Assembly (NCBI GenBank): GCA_003140095.1
Contig: PLIU01000143.1
Location: 1-39,548, forward strand
From: Verrucomicrobiales bacterium
GTDB taxonomy: Bacteria > Verrucomicrobiota > Verrucomicrobiia > Limisphaerales > Palsa-1400
Direction: 5' to 3'
Length of the DNA: 39,548 nt
Part shown: in pieces, positions 1 to 6,462 of the stretch
How positions within the stretch are numbered: the stretch's first letter is position 1
Layout of the letters: each line of letters begins with the position of its first letter
Program-made: the position numbers and the translations under genes
The notes under the pieces: generated by a model
Seen by the model: the letters and a program-made list of their open reading frames with translations, nothing else
Database searches by the model: none
What the model was told of the DNA's origin: nothing

Positions 1-77
1 CTTCGTGCTCTTCGTGGTGAGAATTGGGTTGCGGCTCGGCTGCGTTGCGCTTCCGGCGTCTTTTCGCGGCTGTTGTC

Positions 78-611
78 CTATCCACTCCCCCCCCCCGCCC
101 CGCAGGAGGTTTGATTTGGTTCGATTCGGTTTGATTCGCCTTGATTCCCGCAAGGCCAAGGGCACAGCCGCGATAAGGCGCAAAAGTCCACCCCCCGCAG
201 GTTTGATTTGGTTTGATTTGGTTTGATTGGCCTTGATTCGGCCGGATTGATTGACGCCCCAGAAAGGTCTCTCGGCTCACCCGGCACGGGAGGGGCGAGC
301 AGCCCGCGAAGCGGGCCGGCCATAATTTGTTCTGACTCCGCGAGTACCTGACTCAGGGCCTTGGTTTCGGGACATACTCCAACCTCCTGCGGCGGCTTCC
401 AGTCCGCATCCGGCACCCGTTCCGCCTCAAGGCCGTCCCCCCGAAGCTGCGACAACTGCCGCGCCCCATCCAAAATCATCTTTTGCTTGCAGGGGCCGGC
501 TGGCGATTCCTCCGCCTCCCGCCACAGCCGGGCCAGCGCCATGGGCATGAGCGCAGCAAGCCGCGACTCCAAACCAATCTCCCCGGCCTCCTCTTCCAGG
601 TCGCTCCACAT
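78..611 (-). CDS. Hypothetical protein with repeat-derived C-terminus
   Basis: I do not recognise a family. The first about 110 residues look like a genuine soluble protein (acidic start MWSDLEEEAGEIGLESRLAA, Ala/Leu/Glu-rich helices, then KPPQEVGVCPETKALSQVL). The last about 60 residues are low-complexity (IKPNQTKSN, RIEPNQTS) because the frame runs through two blocks of 10-nt tandem repeats. A purine-rich run ending in GGAG lies directly before the ATG at 611, and an AT-rich inverted repeat lies just upstream, which supports expression. The natural protein may once have ended before the repeats. The beginning is more believable than the end. The size and Ala/Leu-rich character would also suit a phage or mobile-element accessory protein, but nothing visible proves that. 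Confidence 0.5.
   Translation of the reverse strand: MWSDLEEEAGEIGLESRLAALMPMALARLWREAEESPAGPCKQKMILDGARQLSQLRGDGLEAERVPDADWKPPQEVGVCPETKALSQVLAESEQIMAGPLRGLLAPPVPGEPRDLSGASINPAESRPIKPNQTKSNLRGVDFCALSRLCPWPCGNQGESNRIEPNQTSCGAGGGSG
110..253. repeat. Two blocks of 10-nt tandem repeats
   Basis: Block A (about 110-150) and block B (about 201-250) each consist of head-to-tail copies of a 10-nt unit close to GTTTGATTTG. Block B reads three near-perfect units followed by two degenerate ones; block A has three to four imperfect units. Both blocks are preceded by C-rich DNA ending in GCAGG and followed by a CCTTGATTC unit, so the whole cassette of about 50 bp looks duplicated about 90 bp apart. A 10-nt unit shifts the reading frame at each step, so the repeat was not selected as a protein repeat. 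It overlaps the 3' half of the minus-strand hypothetical gene. Confidence 0.8.
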
Positions 612-629
612 CTCCGTTACCCCCTTTTT

Positions 630-651
630 ATAATGCTCATTGTAACATTAT
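630..651. promoter_or_regulatory. Inverted repeat upstream of the 78-611 gene
   Basis: ATAATG (630-635) and CATTAT (646-651) form a perfect 6-bp inverted repeat with a 10-bp AT-rich spacer. It lies 19 bp upstream of the ATG at 611 in a locally AT-rich patch. Read on the minus strand it contains TATAA-like and GATAAT-like hexamers, so it could be an operator or core promoter. This is a pattern call only. Confidence 0.3.
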
Positions 652-866
652 CCTACGAATGCCCAATTCCGCAAGTGGCGCGGCAGCACCTCCAAAGCGG
701 GGACGAAGCCCTGATGTGTCTCGAAACATTCCGCCGCAACGGACTTTGGCATATCCTATTCCCTCATTCCAAAACAGACCCCTCTAAGAGTTGATTTGCG
801 CCCCTTTTGGTTTCCGCTTGCCGCGATCACGGCGCCACCGCAAATTGGCGACTTTGAATCATTTGC

Positions 867-986
867 ATGAACATTTTACGCCTTCGCCTTCTTGCGACGC
901 TCGTCCTCGCCACGGCCAGCATGGCCTGCCAGACTGCGTGGCTTTCTCCCAATTCAGTCTTCACTCCTTTGTCAATGCCGCGTTGA
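867..986 (+). CDS. Possible truncated lipoprotein signal peptide ORF (39 aa)
   Basis: The ORF MNILRLRLLATLVLATASMACQTAWLSP... has a short basic N-region, a hydrophobic stretch (residues 6-17), and ASMAC, a lipobox-like signal peptidase II site with Cys21. It stops after 39 codons, which is short for a functional lipoprotein, so it is either a very small entericidin-like lipoprotein or the front end of a frameshifted gene. There is no clear Shine-Dalgarno site. The call rests on the signal-peptide pattern alone. Confidence 0.25.
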   Translation: MNILRLRLLATLVLATASMACQTAWLSPNSVFTPLSMPR

Positions 987-1068
987 TTCGTTCGGCCTCG
1001 AAGAAACGGCGCCGCCTTCGTCACGGCTCGTCAACGTTCGCCGTGACAAAGTAGAACCCGCTTCCTCA

Positions 1069-1647
1069 ATGTATCAATGGGAGATAATTGAACTGCAAGC
1101 CCAAACGGGCGAATGGAAGCAGGCCTTTATTCATGAAGGGCTGACTCCAAAGGCGCTCCAGCAGTGCCAGGCCCAATGGCGTCCGATGTTGACGGCCATG
1201 GAAGAGGCTGATGCACACTGGAACTGGACGGGCTTTTGGGAGACATACGCGCAAAATGCAGCACACACCTTCTTCCATTTGGAGTGCGATGGTTCCTTAC
1301 AAGGATTGCTTTGGCTCGAAAGTGGCAGTTTTAATAGTTGGGATAATCAGGGCAGCCCTCTTGTTTACGTCCATCGATTATGCGTCGCGCCTTGGAATCG
1401 CGGTTCCGCGCTCCAGCGGCGCTTCAAACCGGTCGGAATGGTTCTTTTGCGCCACGCTGCGCTTTGGAGCTGGGACGCTGGGTTCGTGGGGAGAATTGGG
1501 TTGCATTCCCTCCCCAAAGCAGTACATTGGTATCAAGATATTTTGAAAATGAGCGCCTTCGGAAAAGACTCCAACCACGAAAACTTGGAGTATTTTGAGT
1601 TTACAAAAGTGCAGGCAGTGCGATTCTTGAAAGGTCAATTTGGTTAA
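1069..1647 (+). CDS. GNAT-family N-acetyltransferase
   Basis: This 192-residue protein fits the Gcn5-related acetyltransferase fold, which moves an acetyl group from acetyl-CoA to an amine; the substrate is unknown. The core is at about residues 97-165: a beta strand ending VHRLCVAPWNR, then the acetyl-CoA-binding loop region in the relaxed form RFKPVGMVLLRHA, a helix, and the beta-5/alpha-4 segment GRIGLHSLPKAVHWY. The open frame extends upstream to 892, but that stretch is Arg/Ser-rich with no conserved features, so I place the start at the ATG at 1069, where family-like sequence begins. The next ORF starts 2 nt after the stop. The fold is fairly sure, the role is not. Confidence 0.75.
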   Translation: MYQWEIIELQAQTGEWKQAFIHEGLTPKALQQCQAQWRPMLTAMEEADAHWNWTGFWETYAQNAAHTFFHLECDGSLQGLLWLESGSFNSWDNQGSPLVYVHRLCVAPWNRGSALQRRFKPVGMVLLRHAALWSWDAGFVGRIGLHSLPKAVHWYQDILKMSAFGKDSNHENLEYFEFTKVQAVRFLKGQFG

Positions 1648-1649
1648 CC

Positions 1650-2084
1650 ATGAAAAGTCGTAAATGGTTGGAAAAGGCTATGGCCCTGGAAAGTGACATA
1701 ACCACACTTGCGGGTGGGAATGCCGTTGGAAGTCCACGCACGACAAAAGAGCGGAAAGACGCCAAATCAGTCAATTTTCGCGCTCTGCATCCTTACGAAC
1801 TGATTGCACGTCAGGCAGGAGAGCGGAAGGCCGCGCTTTCGCGTTCTGATCCCGATGAAAAGCACGGAGAATTACGTTCGTCTATGTCGGTTGAAAGCGC
1901 CGTTGATGATATCACTCCTCATCCGAGTAGAACACAGAAAACATTATCAGCCAAGGGACCGACGCGAATCAGCGCCCGCAAGTATGCGCAGAACCAGAGC
2001 GTCAAATCGCGCTTGCGCACTTTGGAAACCGGCTACGCCAAGTCCTTGCTCGCCGGCAAAAAGAAAGACGCCGCCAAAACGTAG
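1650..2084 (+). CDS. Hypothetical ORF ending in an S20-like segment
   Basis: The ATG lies 2 nt after the GNAT stop, suggesting co-transcription. Residues 1-97 (MKSRKWLEKAMALESD...) are hydrophilic and match nothing I know. From residue 98 onward (TLSAK...ISARKYAQNQSVKSRL) the sequence turns into the N-terminal two thirds of a ribosomal protein S20-like sequence, cut by TAG at 2082-2084. The most economical reading is a decayed rpsT copy whose true start was lost and whose frame happens to stay open upstream. A genuine fused small protein cannot be excluded. See the separate pseudogene entry for the S20 part. Confidence 0.35.
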   Translation: MKSRKWLEKAMALESDITTLAGGNAVGSPRTTKERKDAKSVNFRALHPYELIARQAGERKAALSRSDPDEKHGELRSSMSVESAVDDITPHPSRTQKTLSAKGPTRISARKYAQNQSVKSRLRTLETGYAKSLLAGKKKDAAKT

Positions 2085-2180
2085 CGTCTCCTCATTTCCG
2101 CGCTCGACAAGGCCGCCAAAGCAGGTGTCATCCATCAAGCCCAGGCCAATCAGTCCAAATTGCGCCTTGACTGTGCGTGA
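1941..2180 (+). pseudogene. Degenerate ribosomal protein S20 (rpsT) copy with in-frame TAG
   Basis: Read in one frame across the TAG at 2082-2084, this 80-codon stretch follows ribosomal protein S20 end to end. It starts with TLSAK, then ISARKYAQNQSVKSRLRTLE, AGKKKDAAK, the amber codon, and SALDKAAKAGVIHQAQANQS. The S20 hallmarks are the basic first helix, the N-x-S-x-x-S-x-x-RT pattern, and the C-terminal LDKAAK-G-IH block. Two defects show it is not the working gene: there is no start codon at the S20 N-terminus, and the last helix has lost the usual basic residues (Gln, Asn and Ser where Lys/Arg are expected). S20 helps assemble the 16S rRNA 5' domain and is normally single-copy, so an intact rpsT should lie elsewhere in the genome. 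Confidence 0.75.
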
Positions 2181-2308
2181 TCGGGTCCCAGCTAGGTTGG
2201 TGTTCGTTCATTTTGTTTGCCAATTTCCTGTATCCGTGTAGCTAACCCTGTCTAGGCGGCGCGGGCGGGGCGGGGCTAAACTGCCAAGGATGCAATGAGG
2301 GCACAATA

Positions 2309-2336
2309 TTGACTGAACTCATTGGCTGCGTATCTT
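2309..2336 (+). promoter_or_regulatory. Putative sigma-70-like promoter, possibly leaderless
   Basis: TTGACT (2309-2314) and TATCTT (2331-2336) are separated by 16 bp. The expected transcription start falls about 7 nt later, at or next to the ATG at 2343 of the antitoxin-like gene, which has no Shine-Dalgarno site. A leaderless transcript is possible. Inferred from hexamer similarity only. Confidence 0.35.
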
Positions 2337-2342
2337 CCCGAT

Positions 2343-2519
2343 ATGAGCAGAGCGGAAATCATCTCTCAAATACCGAAGCTGTCGCACGAAGCACGACGGG
2401 AAATCATGCGTTGCATTATCGAAGCGGTGGAGCAGGCCGTGACTCTCGCCGAGTGCTACCAACGGGCGCTGGAGCGCTTCCAGATGCTCGACCACATGGA
2501 AGCAGAGGATAGTTGGTAA
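2343..2519 (+). CDS. Small antitoxin-like protein (58 aa)
   Basis: The protein starts MSRAEIISQIPKLSHEARRE and ends FQMLDHMEAEDSW. It resembles the short, acidic, helical proteins annotated as addiction-module components: an 'I-x-x-I-P-K-L-S-x-E-x-R-R-E-I' opening helix and an acidic 'MEAED' end. Such proteins normally pair with a PIN or RelE-type toxin, but no toxin ORF follows. The next gene is on the opposite strand, tail to tail, with a 7-bp gap. The frame opens at 2322, but the ATG at 2343 starts the conserved part and fits the promoter-like hexamers upstream. The middle (VTLAECYQRALER) looks less conserved than the ends. The family is tentative and the function unproven. Confidence 0.55.
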   Translation: MSRAEIISQIPKLSHEARREIMRCIIEAVEQAVTLAECYQRALERFQMLDHMEAEDSW

Positions 2520-2526
2520 GGCAACT

Positions 2527-2739
2527 TCACTGTCCGCTGACGCGGAGGCGGTCATGCAGTGCAACGAGTTCTTCCTGGCTGTGGCCTTTGCCTTGGAGAC
2601 AGTCATTAAGCCGTCGCTCGATTTCGGCCTGCCACGATGGATCATCCACGCGGAAGCTTTGACGGATGTGTGCAGCCAAATCCAAACGCTCCTCCATCGG
2701 AAGATCGTCCACTGCGCGCTTGAGTTCAGCAAGGCCCAT
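2527..2739 (-). CDS. Small antitoxin-like (addiction module) protein
   Basis: This 70-residue acidic protein opens MGLAELKRAVDDLPMEERLDLAAHIRQ and continues with DDPSWQAEIERRLNDCLQGK and a final basic/acidic helix. That layout is typical of small addiction-module antitoxins: an N-terminal helical segment with L-P-x-E-E-R, then a 'DP-W-x-x-E-I-x-x-R' segment that contacts a toxin. AAGGAT lies about 10 nt before the ATG and could serve as ribosome binding site. No toxin gene is adjacent; downstream is the convergent gene at 2343-2519. It is either an orphan antitoxin or what remains of a TA module. Confidence 0.6.
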   Translation of the reverse strand: MGLAELKRAVDDLPMEERLDLAAHIRQSFRVDDPSWQAEIERRLNDCLQGKGHSQEELVALHDRLRVSGQ

Positions 2740-2906
2740 TCTTTAATTATCCTTGGTTTATGCGTGTTTTCAAGTGAAATGTGGTGAAGCCGCACGGCTG
2801 GGGTTGGCGGGACCGGAGTGGCGAAATGACAGGCGCAAGGGGACCGCCATGCCAGGTTTCTAGGCCAGTTCGGACGACTTTGCCACCCGTTCCCCAGGCT
2901 CTTCCA

Positions 2907-3236
2907 TCACGCCGCCAATTCGAGGAGAACTTCCGGATGCCGTGCGGCGACGCGGAGCGGCACTTGGGCGGCTCCGCTCGGTGTGCGGCTCCCTTGCTCT
3001 CAGTGATGCAACGTTCGCACACTGATTCCCAGCAGCCGGGCAAACTGGCTCTGCGACAACCCCATCTTTTCCCGTGTGGCGGGGATGCTCTTGTCCCAAG
3101 CCGTTTTTTGCGCGCGCCGAAAGGATTTGGGGTCAAGCGTGCGCCGGGTGAACCCGCCCTTCCCATCCGCGCGCACTTCCCAAACATCGGCCGTCGAGGC
3201 CTTGCCGCGCACCATGCCTTCCTTGGCTTCGACCAT
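2907..3236 (-). pseudogene. XRE-type HTH antitoxin-like gene interrupted by TGA
   Basis: Codons 1-78 encode a linker followed by a Cro/C1-type helix-turn-helix: MGLSQSQFARLLGISVRTLHH. The TGA at 3000-3002 stands where this family almost always has Trp (normally ...TL-x-x-WEQG). The same frame then continues cleanly as EQGSRTPSGAAQ, VAARHPEVLLELAA and a second TGA at 2907-2909, giving 109 codons, the normal length for a HigA/NadS-like antitoxin or regulator. A single TGG to TGA change explains the break. The start may be the internal ATG at 3215 (MVRGKAS), which has AAGGA just upstream. No toxin partner is adjacent: the PDZ gene ends 19 bp upstream of this start. Without readthrough, the product lacks the second half of its DNA-binding domain. 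Confidence 0.75.
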
Positions 3237-3254
3237 TCATCAACTCGTCTCATC

Positions 3255-3797
3255 TTATCGGTTGCTCGGTGGCGAGTTGATGAGGGGAGTGGGTGGCGCA
3301 ACAATAACTGGGCTGGTTGATTGGTTGCCAAAGATGGATCGACCGAGGCCACTCCAGGAACTGCGATGAACAGTGACGTCCAGATTAGTAGCTCCAGCCC
3401 GTTGAATCGAAATCATCACCCTACCCCCTGCGAATCCTCTCATATCGTCCACAATCTGAGCCAGCGGCCTTCCCTTGGTCGAAATGCCGTTTACCTTCGT
3501 TATAACATCTCCCTCGCGCAAACCTGCTTTCTGGGCCGGTGACCCAGTTACATCCTCCTGAATCGTCACTAACCCGGTGCGGGGATCAATATCCAGTATC
3601 ACCCCGATTCCGCCAGTAAGATGATTCTTTGCAAATGCAACTGGATCAGCAATCGCCGCGTTAATCCGCTGCTTAACCGATGGGGTTTGGCCGGAGGCAC
3701 TAAACGAACTCCGATGGATAAACCACCAAGCAAGCAGGATACCCCCGATGCACGCGAGGATTCCAACCGTTCGAAACGCTCTGGTCATACACGGCAT
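3255..3797 (-). CDS. Membrane-anchored PDZ-domain protein
   Basis: This is a 180-residue protein. Residues 9-27 (VGILACIGGILLAWWFIH) form one hydrophobic segment, either an uncleaved signal anchor or a signal peptide, which would place the rest outside the cytoplasm. Residues about 62-145 form a PDZ domain of the HtrA/CtpA type: GIGVILD, GSPAQKAGLREGDVI, and a final strand VMISIQRAG. No protease domain is attached, so it should act as a peptide-binding adaptor or scaffold. The tail (146-180) is Pro/Ser-rich. A Met three codons downstream (MTRAF) is an alternative start; neither has a good ribosome binding site. It reads toward the broken XRE gene. The domain call is strong, the biological role unknown. 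Confidence 0.75.
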   Translation of the reverse strand: MPCMTRAFRTVGILACIGGILLAWWFIHRSSFSASGQTPSVKQRINAAIADPVAFAKNHLTGGIGVILDIDPRTGLVTIQEDVTGSPAQKAGLREGDVITKVNGISTKGRPLAQIVDDMRGFAGGRVMISIQRAGATNLDVTVHRSSWSGLGRSIFGNQSTSPVIVAPPTPLINSPPSNR

Positions 3798-3880
3798 CTT
3801 TTATCTGATAAGGAGAGTAGTCAATCAAAATGACTTAACCTCTCATAGCAAAAGGAAAAAACTGAAAACCATCCTCCACG

Positions 3881-3917
3881 ACGCAATCACACCGCGCAAC
3901 AACGCAATCACACCGCG
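3881..3917. repeat. 16-bp direct repeat upstream of the R-M genes
   Basis: ACGCAATCACACCGCG occurs at 3881-3896 and again, without mismatch, at 3902-3917, a 21-bp (two helical turn) period. It lies about 50 bp before the open frame of the methyltransferase and between divergent genes. Same-face tandem sites fit a regulator binding site, but no controller gene is visible. Confidence 0.7.
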
Positions 3918-4123
3918 AACATGCTAACGGGCCGTTTCGACCTTGCGTTCCGGCAAAATCCCACGCAATGTTTTCAAGCGCAGCAGTGATGAACAGCAAA
4001 GCAAAACATTCCACGGGCCGTCGGGACGGTAACGGAGCCGGAGTGGAGCCTAACGGCGGAGTCCGCTACAAGATTCCTTCGAACCGCCGACTTATCGGCA
4101 GGGCCAGCGAACGCCGCAGCAAA

Positions 4124-5017
4124 ATGATCGCCTTTGGCTACTACGGCGGCAAGTTCTCTCATCTCGATTTCATTCTCCCTCTTTTGCCCACACATTTCAC
4201 CCACTATTGCGAAGTTTTCGGGGGATCGGCTGCGGTCCTCATCAATCGTCCCCCAGCGCAGGTCGAAACGTATAACGATTTGGACGGGGAGGTTGTGAAC
4301 TTCTTCCAGTGCCTCCGCGACCGTGGCGACGACCTGGTCCGGCTCATCGGCCTCACTCCCTTCTCTCGCGCCGAGCTTGTGCGGGCGCTCACTCCATCGA
4401 CAGGGCTTGCCAACCTTGAGCGCGCGAGGCGCTTTTTCGTCCGCGCTCGGCAAACCCGTACCGGGCTGGCGCAGACCAGCTCGGAGGGCCGCTGGGCACA
4501 CTGCGTTCTGACCTCGCGCGCCGAGATGGCGGGAGCCGTCTCACGCTGGCTTGGCAGCGTCGAGGGTCTCCCGGAAATCGTGCAGCGTCTTCAACGGGTC
4601 CAGATCGAGAACGCACCCGCACACGAAATTATTCTCCGATACGACTCCCCTGACACTCTCTTTTACTGTGACCCGCCTTACCCTCACGAGGCCCGGGGTG
4701 ATTCCAAAGCCTACGGCTACGAAATGACAGATGCCCAGCACGAGCGGCTCGCAAGTGTCCTTCATACAATCCGCGGAGCAGTGGCGCTCTCAGGGTATCG
4801 CTGCGCGCTCATGGACCGACTCTACACAAACTGGCATCGCGTTGATGCCGACACGCGCCTCTGCAATTCATCCAAGGGCGAGCGCACTGAGTCACTCTGG
4901 ACCAATTACGACCCAGGTACCGTCCCTTTCCCAGAAACAGCGGACGCCGCTGAACATCCCTGCCTTCTCGACCGCCAATCTCGGAAGCAGGCCAACCGCA
5001 ATGGCTGCAAAAAGTAA
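4124..5017 (+). CDS. DNA adenine N6-methyltransferase, D12 class (type II modification)
   Basis: It transfers a methyl group from S-adenosylmethionine to adenine N6 in a specific DNA site, protecting host DNA from the partner nuclease. Residues 4-10 (FGYYGGK) are the D12-class SAM-binding motif, and residues 183-186 are the catalytic DPPY motif inside YCDPPYPHEAR. The part between them is the variable target-recognition region, and ESLWTNY near the end is a typical D12 C-terminal motif. The frame is open back to an ATG at 3968, but residues before 4124 are low-complexity and basic, so I start at MIAFGYYGGK. Length (297 aa) is normal for the family. The 3' end overlaps the nuclease gene by 17 nt, implying one operon. 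The target sequence cannot be read from the protein. Confidence 0.88.
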   Translation: MIAFGYYGGKFSHLDFILPLLPTHFTHYCEVFGGSAAVLINRPPAQVETYNDLDGEVVNFFQCLRDRGDDLVRLIGLTPFSRAELVRALTPSTGLANLERARRFFVRARQTRTGLAQTSSEGRWAHCVLTSRAEMAGAVSRWLGSVEGLPEIVQRLQRVQIENAPAHEIILRYDSPDTLFYCDPPYPHEARGDSKAYGYEMTDAQHERLASVLHTIRGAVALSGYRCALMDRLYTNWHRVDADTRLCNSSKGERTESLWTNYDPGTVPFPETADAAEHPCLLDRQSRKQANRNGCKK

Positions 5018-6122
5018 GCGCAACGACAGCCTTGATGTTAAATTCGCCACGAAGCTCCTGGAAGAGCAGTGGCAAACTGTCACCACAGAAGCCGCCGCGA
5101 GACCCGACCGCGATTACGTTCAAGATAAGGCAATTCGTGACTCAATCCATGATTCGATAAACCACGCGCTTGTTTCCTACAGGTTTTGCCTCCCCATCCA
5201 ACTCCTCGGAAAAATGGTGAATCCCGCGCTTAACTGCCTTCGCCTCCAGAAAAGCGATCCCGACGACACAACGGGCTGGGACGCCCGCAGCTTCGGCAGA
5301 AAAGTCGTGGCGACCTTCAACAAGCGCCAAGAGAACATATTGGGGACATCAGAGGATCCGTACGTAGGCAATCCAATGCGAATCCCAAAAATGCTGCGGG
5401 ACGACCAGAGCAAAAAAGACGTGCGCGGCTGGAATCGATTGGTTGAGCTTTTGTCCAACGTCGAGCAGCAAGCGGACCCTCAATTCACAACAGCCTTATT
5501 CCACCAAGTCCTGCTCGAAATGTTTCGAAGGCAGCAGAGCCTGAAATTTTCCTATCCAGTCCCGCCGCGCGTTAGCTTGGAACTCACGCTCAGCATCTCT
5601 GCCAAGTTCCTGGAAGAGAGGTCGGGAGGAGACCGGGCGCAAGCGCTTGCGGGCGCTCTTTTCGACGCAATCGGTCTTCATTTCGGCATCTTTGCCCAAG
5701 TCAATCGCGCCAGCATCAACGCAAGCGACGAGGCGACCGGCCAAGCCGCCGACCTGGAGTGTCGCGACAAGACCGGAAAGCTCATCCTTGCTGTCGAAGT
5801 AAAGGACAGGACCGTAACCCTGGCCGACGTTGAAGGCACACTGCACAAGTCCCGACAGCGCCAAATAACGGAGATACTCTTTACAGGTAAAGGAATTCGC
5901 GCAGACGAACAAGCAGCGCTGGATGGCCGGATCAGCAGAGCATTCACGGCTGGCCAAAACCTCTACATCTTTGACTTCTTCGACCTCGCTAGGAGCGTCC
6001 TCGCGATAGGGGGCGAGGAAATCAGAATCACGTTTCTCAAAAAAGTCGGCGAGCACCTCGACACGTGGAACACACAGCCGAGCCACAGGCAGGCCTGGCA
6101 AAAGCTTCTCCAGAAGCTTTGA
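5001..6122 (+). CDS. Probable type II restriction endonuclease (SacI-like, PD-(D/E)XK)
   Basis: This 373-residue protein is coded directly after, and overlapping, the D12 methyltransferase, the standard arrangement of a type II restriction-modification pair. The central half (LLGKMVNPALNCLRLQ, WDARSFGRKVVATF, PYVGNPMRIPK) resembles the SacI-type restriction enzyme family as I remember it. In the C-terminal half, Asp251 (AADLEC) followed by Glu266 and Lys268 in AVEVKDR gives the D-x14-E-x-K pattern of a PD-(D/E)XK metal-dependent nuclease. The ATG at 5001 begins soluble, charged sequence; the frame upstream to 4731 is only the shadow of the methyltransferase. That it is a nuclease is well supported by context and motif; the SacI assignment is moderate and the recognition site is unknown. 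Confidence 0.7.
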   Translation: MAAKSKRNDSLDVKFATKLLEEQWQTVTTEAAARPDRDYVQDKAIRDSIHDSINHALVSYRFCLPIQLLGKMVNPALNCLRLQKSDPDDTTGWDARSFGRKVVATFNKRQENILGTSEDPYVGNPMRIPKMLRDDQSKKDVRGWNRLVELLSNVEQQADPQFTTALFHQVLLEMFRRQQSLKFSYPVPPRVSLELTLSISAKFLEERSGGDRAQALAGALFDAIGLHFGIFAQVNRASINASDEATGQAADLECRDKTGKLILAVEVKDRTVTLADVEGTLHKSRQRQITEILFTGKGIRADEQAALDGRISRAFTAGQNLYIFDFFDLARSVLAIGGEEIRITFLKKVGEHLDTWNTQPSHRQAWQKLLQKL

Positions 6123-6462
6123 CAAAGCTCAGGGGTCACCATAGTGAATCTCCTCATTTGCCAGCGACAGCGAATCTGGAGCGGGACACAATCTTCGACC
6201 TCGACATCCACGGTGGTTTTTGAAACGGTTTCCTGATTATGGATGCGGAAGAAATCATTGGGGGCTTGGCAATAATGGCTGGCTGTTTGCATCATAACAT
6301 CAAACACTTCCATTTCCATGTCTTCTGCCGGGCGATGCGGGGCGTTCAAAAGAGAAAGTTGCTTTCGGCCTCTCCATTTCCAAGCGCCCCCAATGCTTGC
6401 ATTCGCTATCCCTTGACCGCGCGGGACGTTTCCAGTGAGGTGATAGACATTCTTTATCTGAT
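6123..6462. other. Intergenic region before kup, nothing recognised
   Basis: These 340 bp separate the restriction-modification pair from kup. A 75-codon frame (6239-6466) overlaps the kup ATG as ATGA, but its His/Cys/Arg-rich translation does not look like a protein. I could not identify a riboswitch, terminator or tRNA. As kup transporters are often controlled by RNA elements, the leader may merit a covariance-model scan. Confidence 0.4.

Larger units (their letters stand above)
612..1068. other. Mostly empty spacer before the GNAT gene
   Basis: Apart from the AT-rich inverted repeat at 630-651 and the possible lipoprotein-like micro-ORF at 867-986, I see no gene here. An 8-bp inverted repeat, GTCACGGC (1020-1027) with GCCGTGAC (1040-1047), lies about 20 bp before the GNAT start. 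It has no following T-run, so it is not an intrinsic terminator. It could be a leader hairpin. Confidence 0.5.

Noticed and set aside
117-130. tRNA T-loop-like GGTTCGATTC
   Set aside because: It is one variant of the 10-nt tandem repeat; no acceptor or anticodon stem can be drawn around it.
110-253. CRISPR array
   Set aside because: Repeat units are 10 nt and contiguous, without unique spacers of constant length; no cas genes are present.
3000-3002. TGA recoded as Trp or selenocysteine in the XRE gene
   Set aside because: TGA serves as the normal stop of serS, lspA, tyrA and others here, and the homologous residue is Trp, not Cys; a simple nonsense change is more economical.
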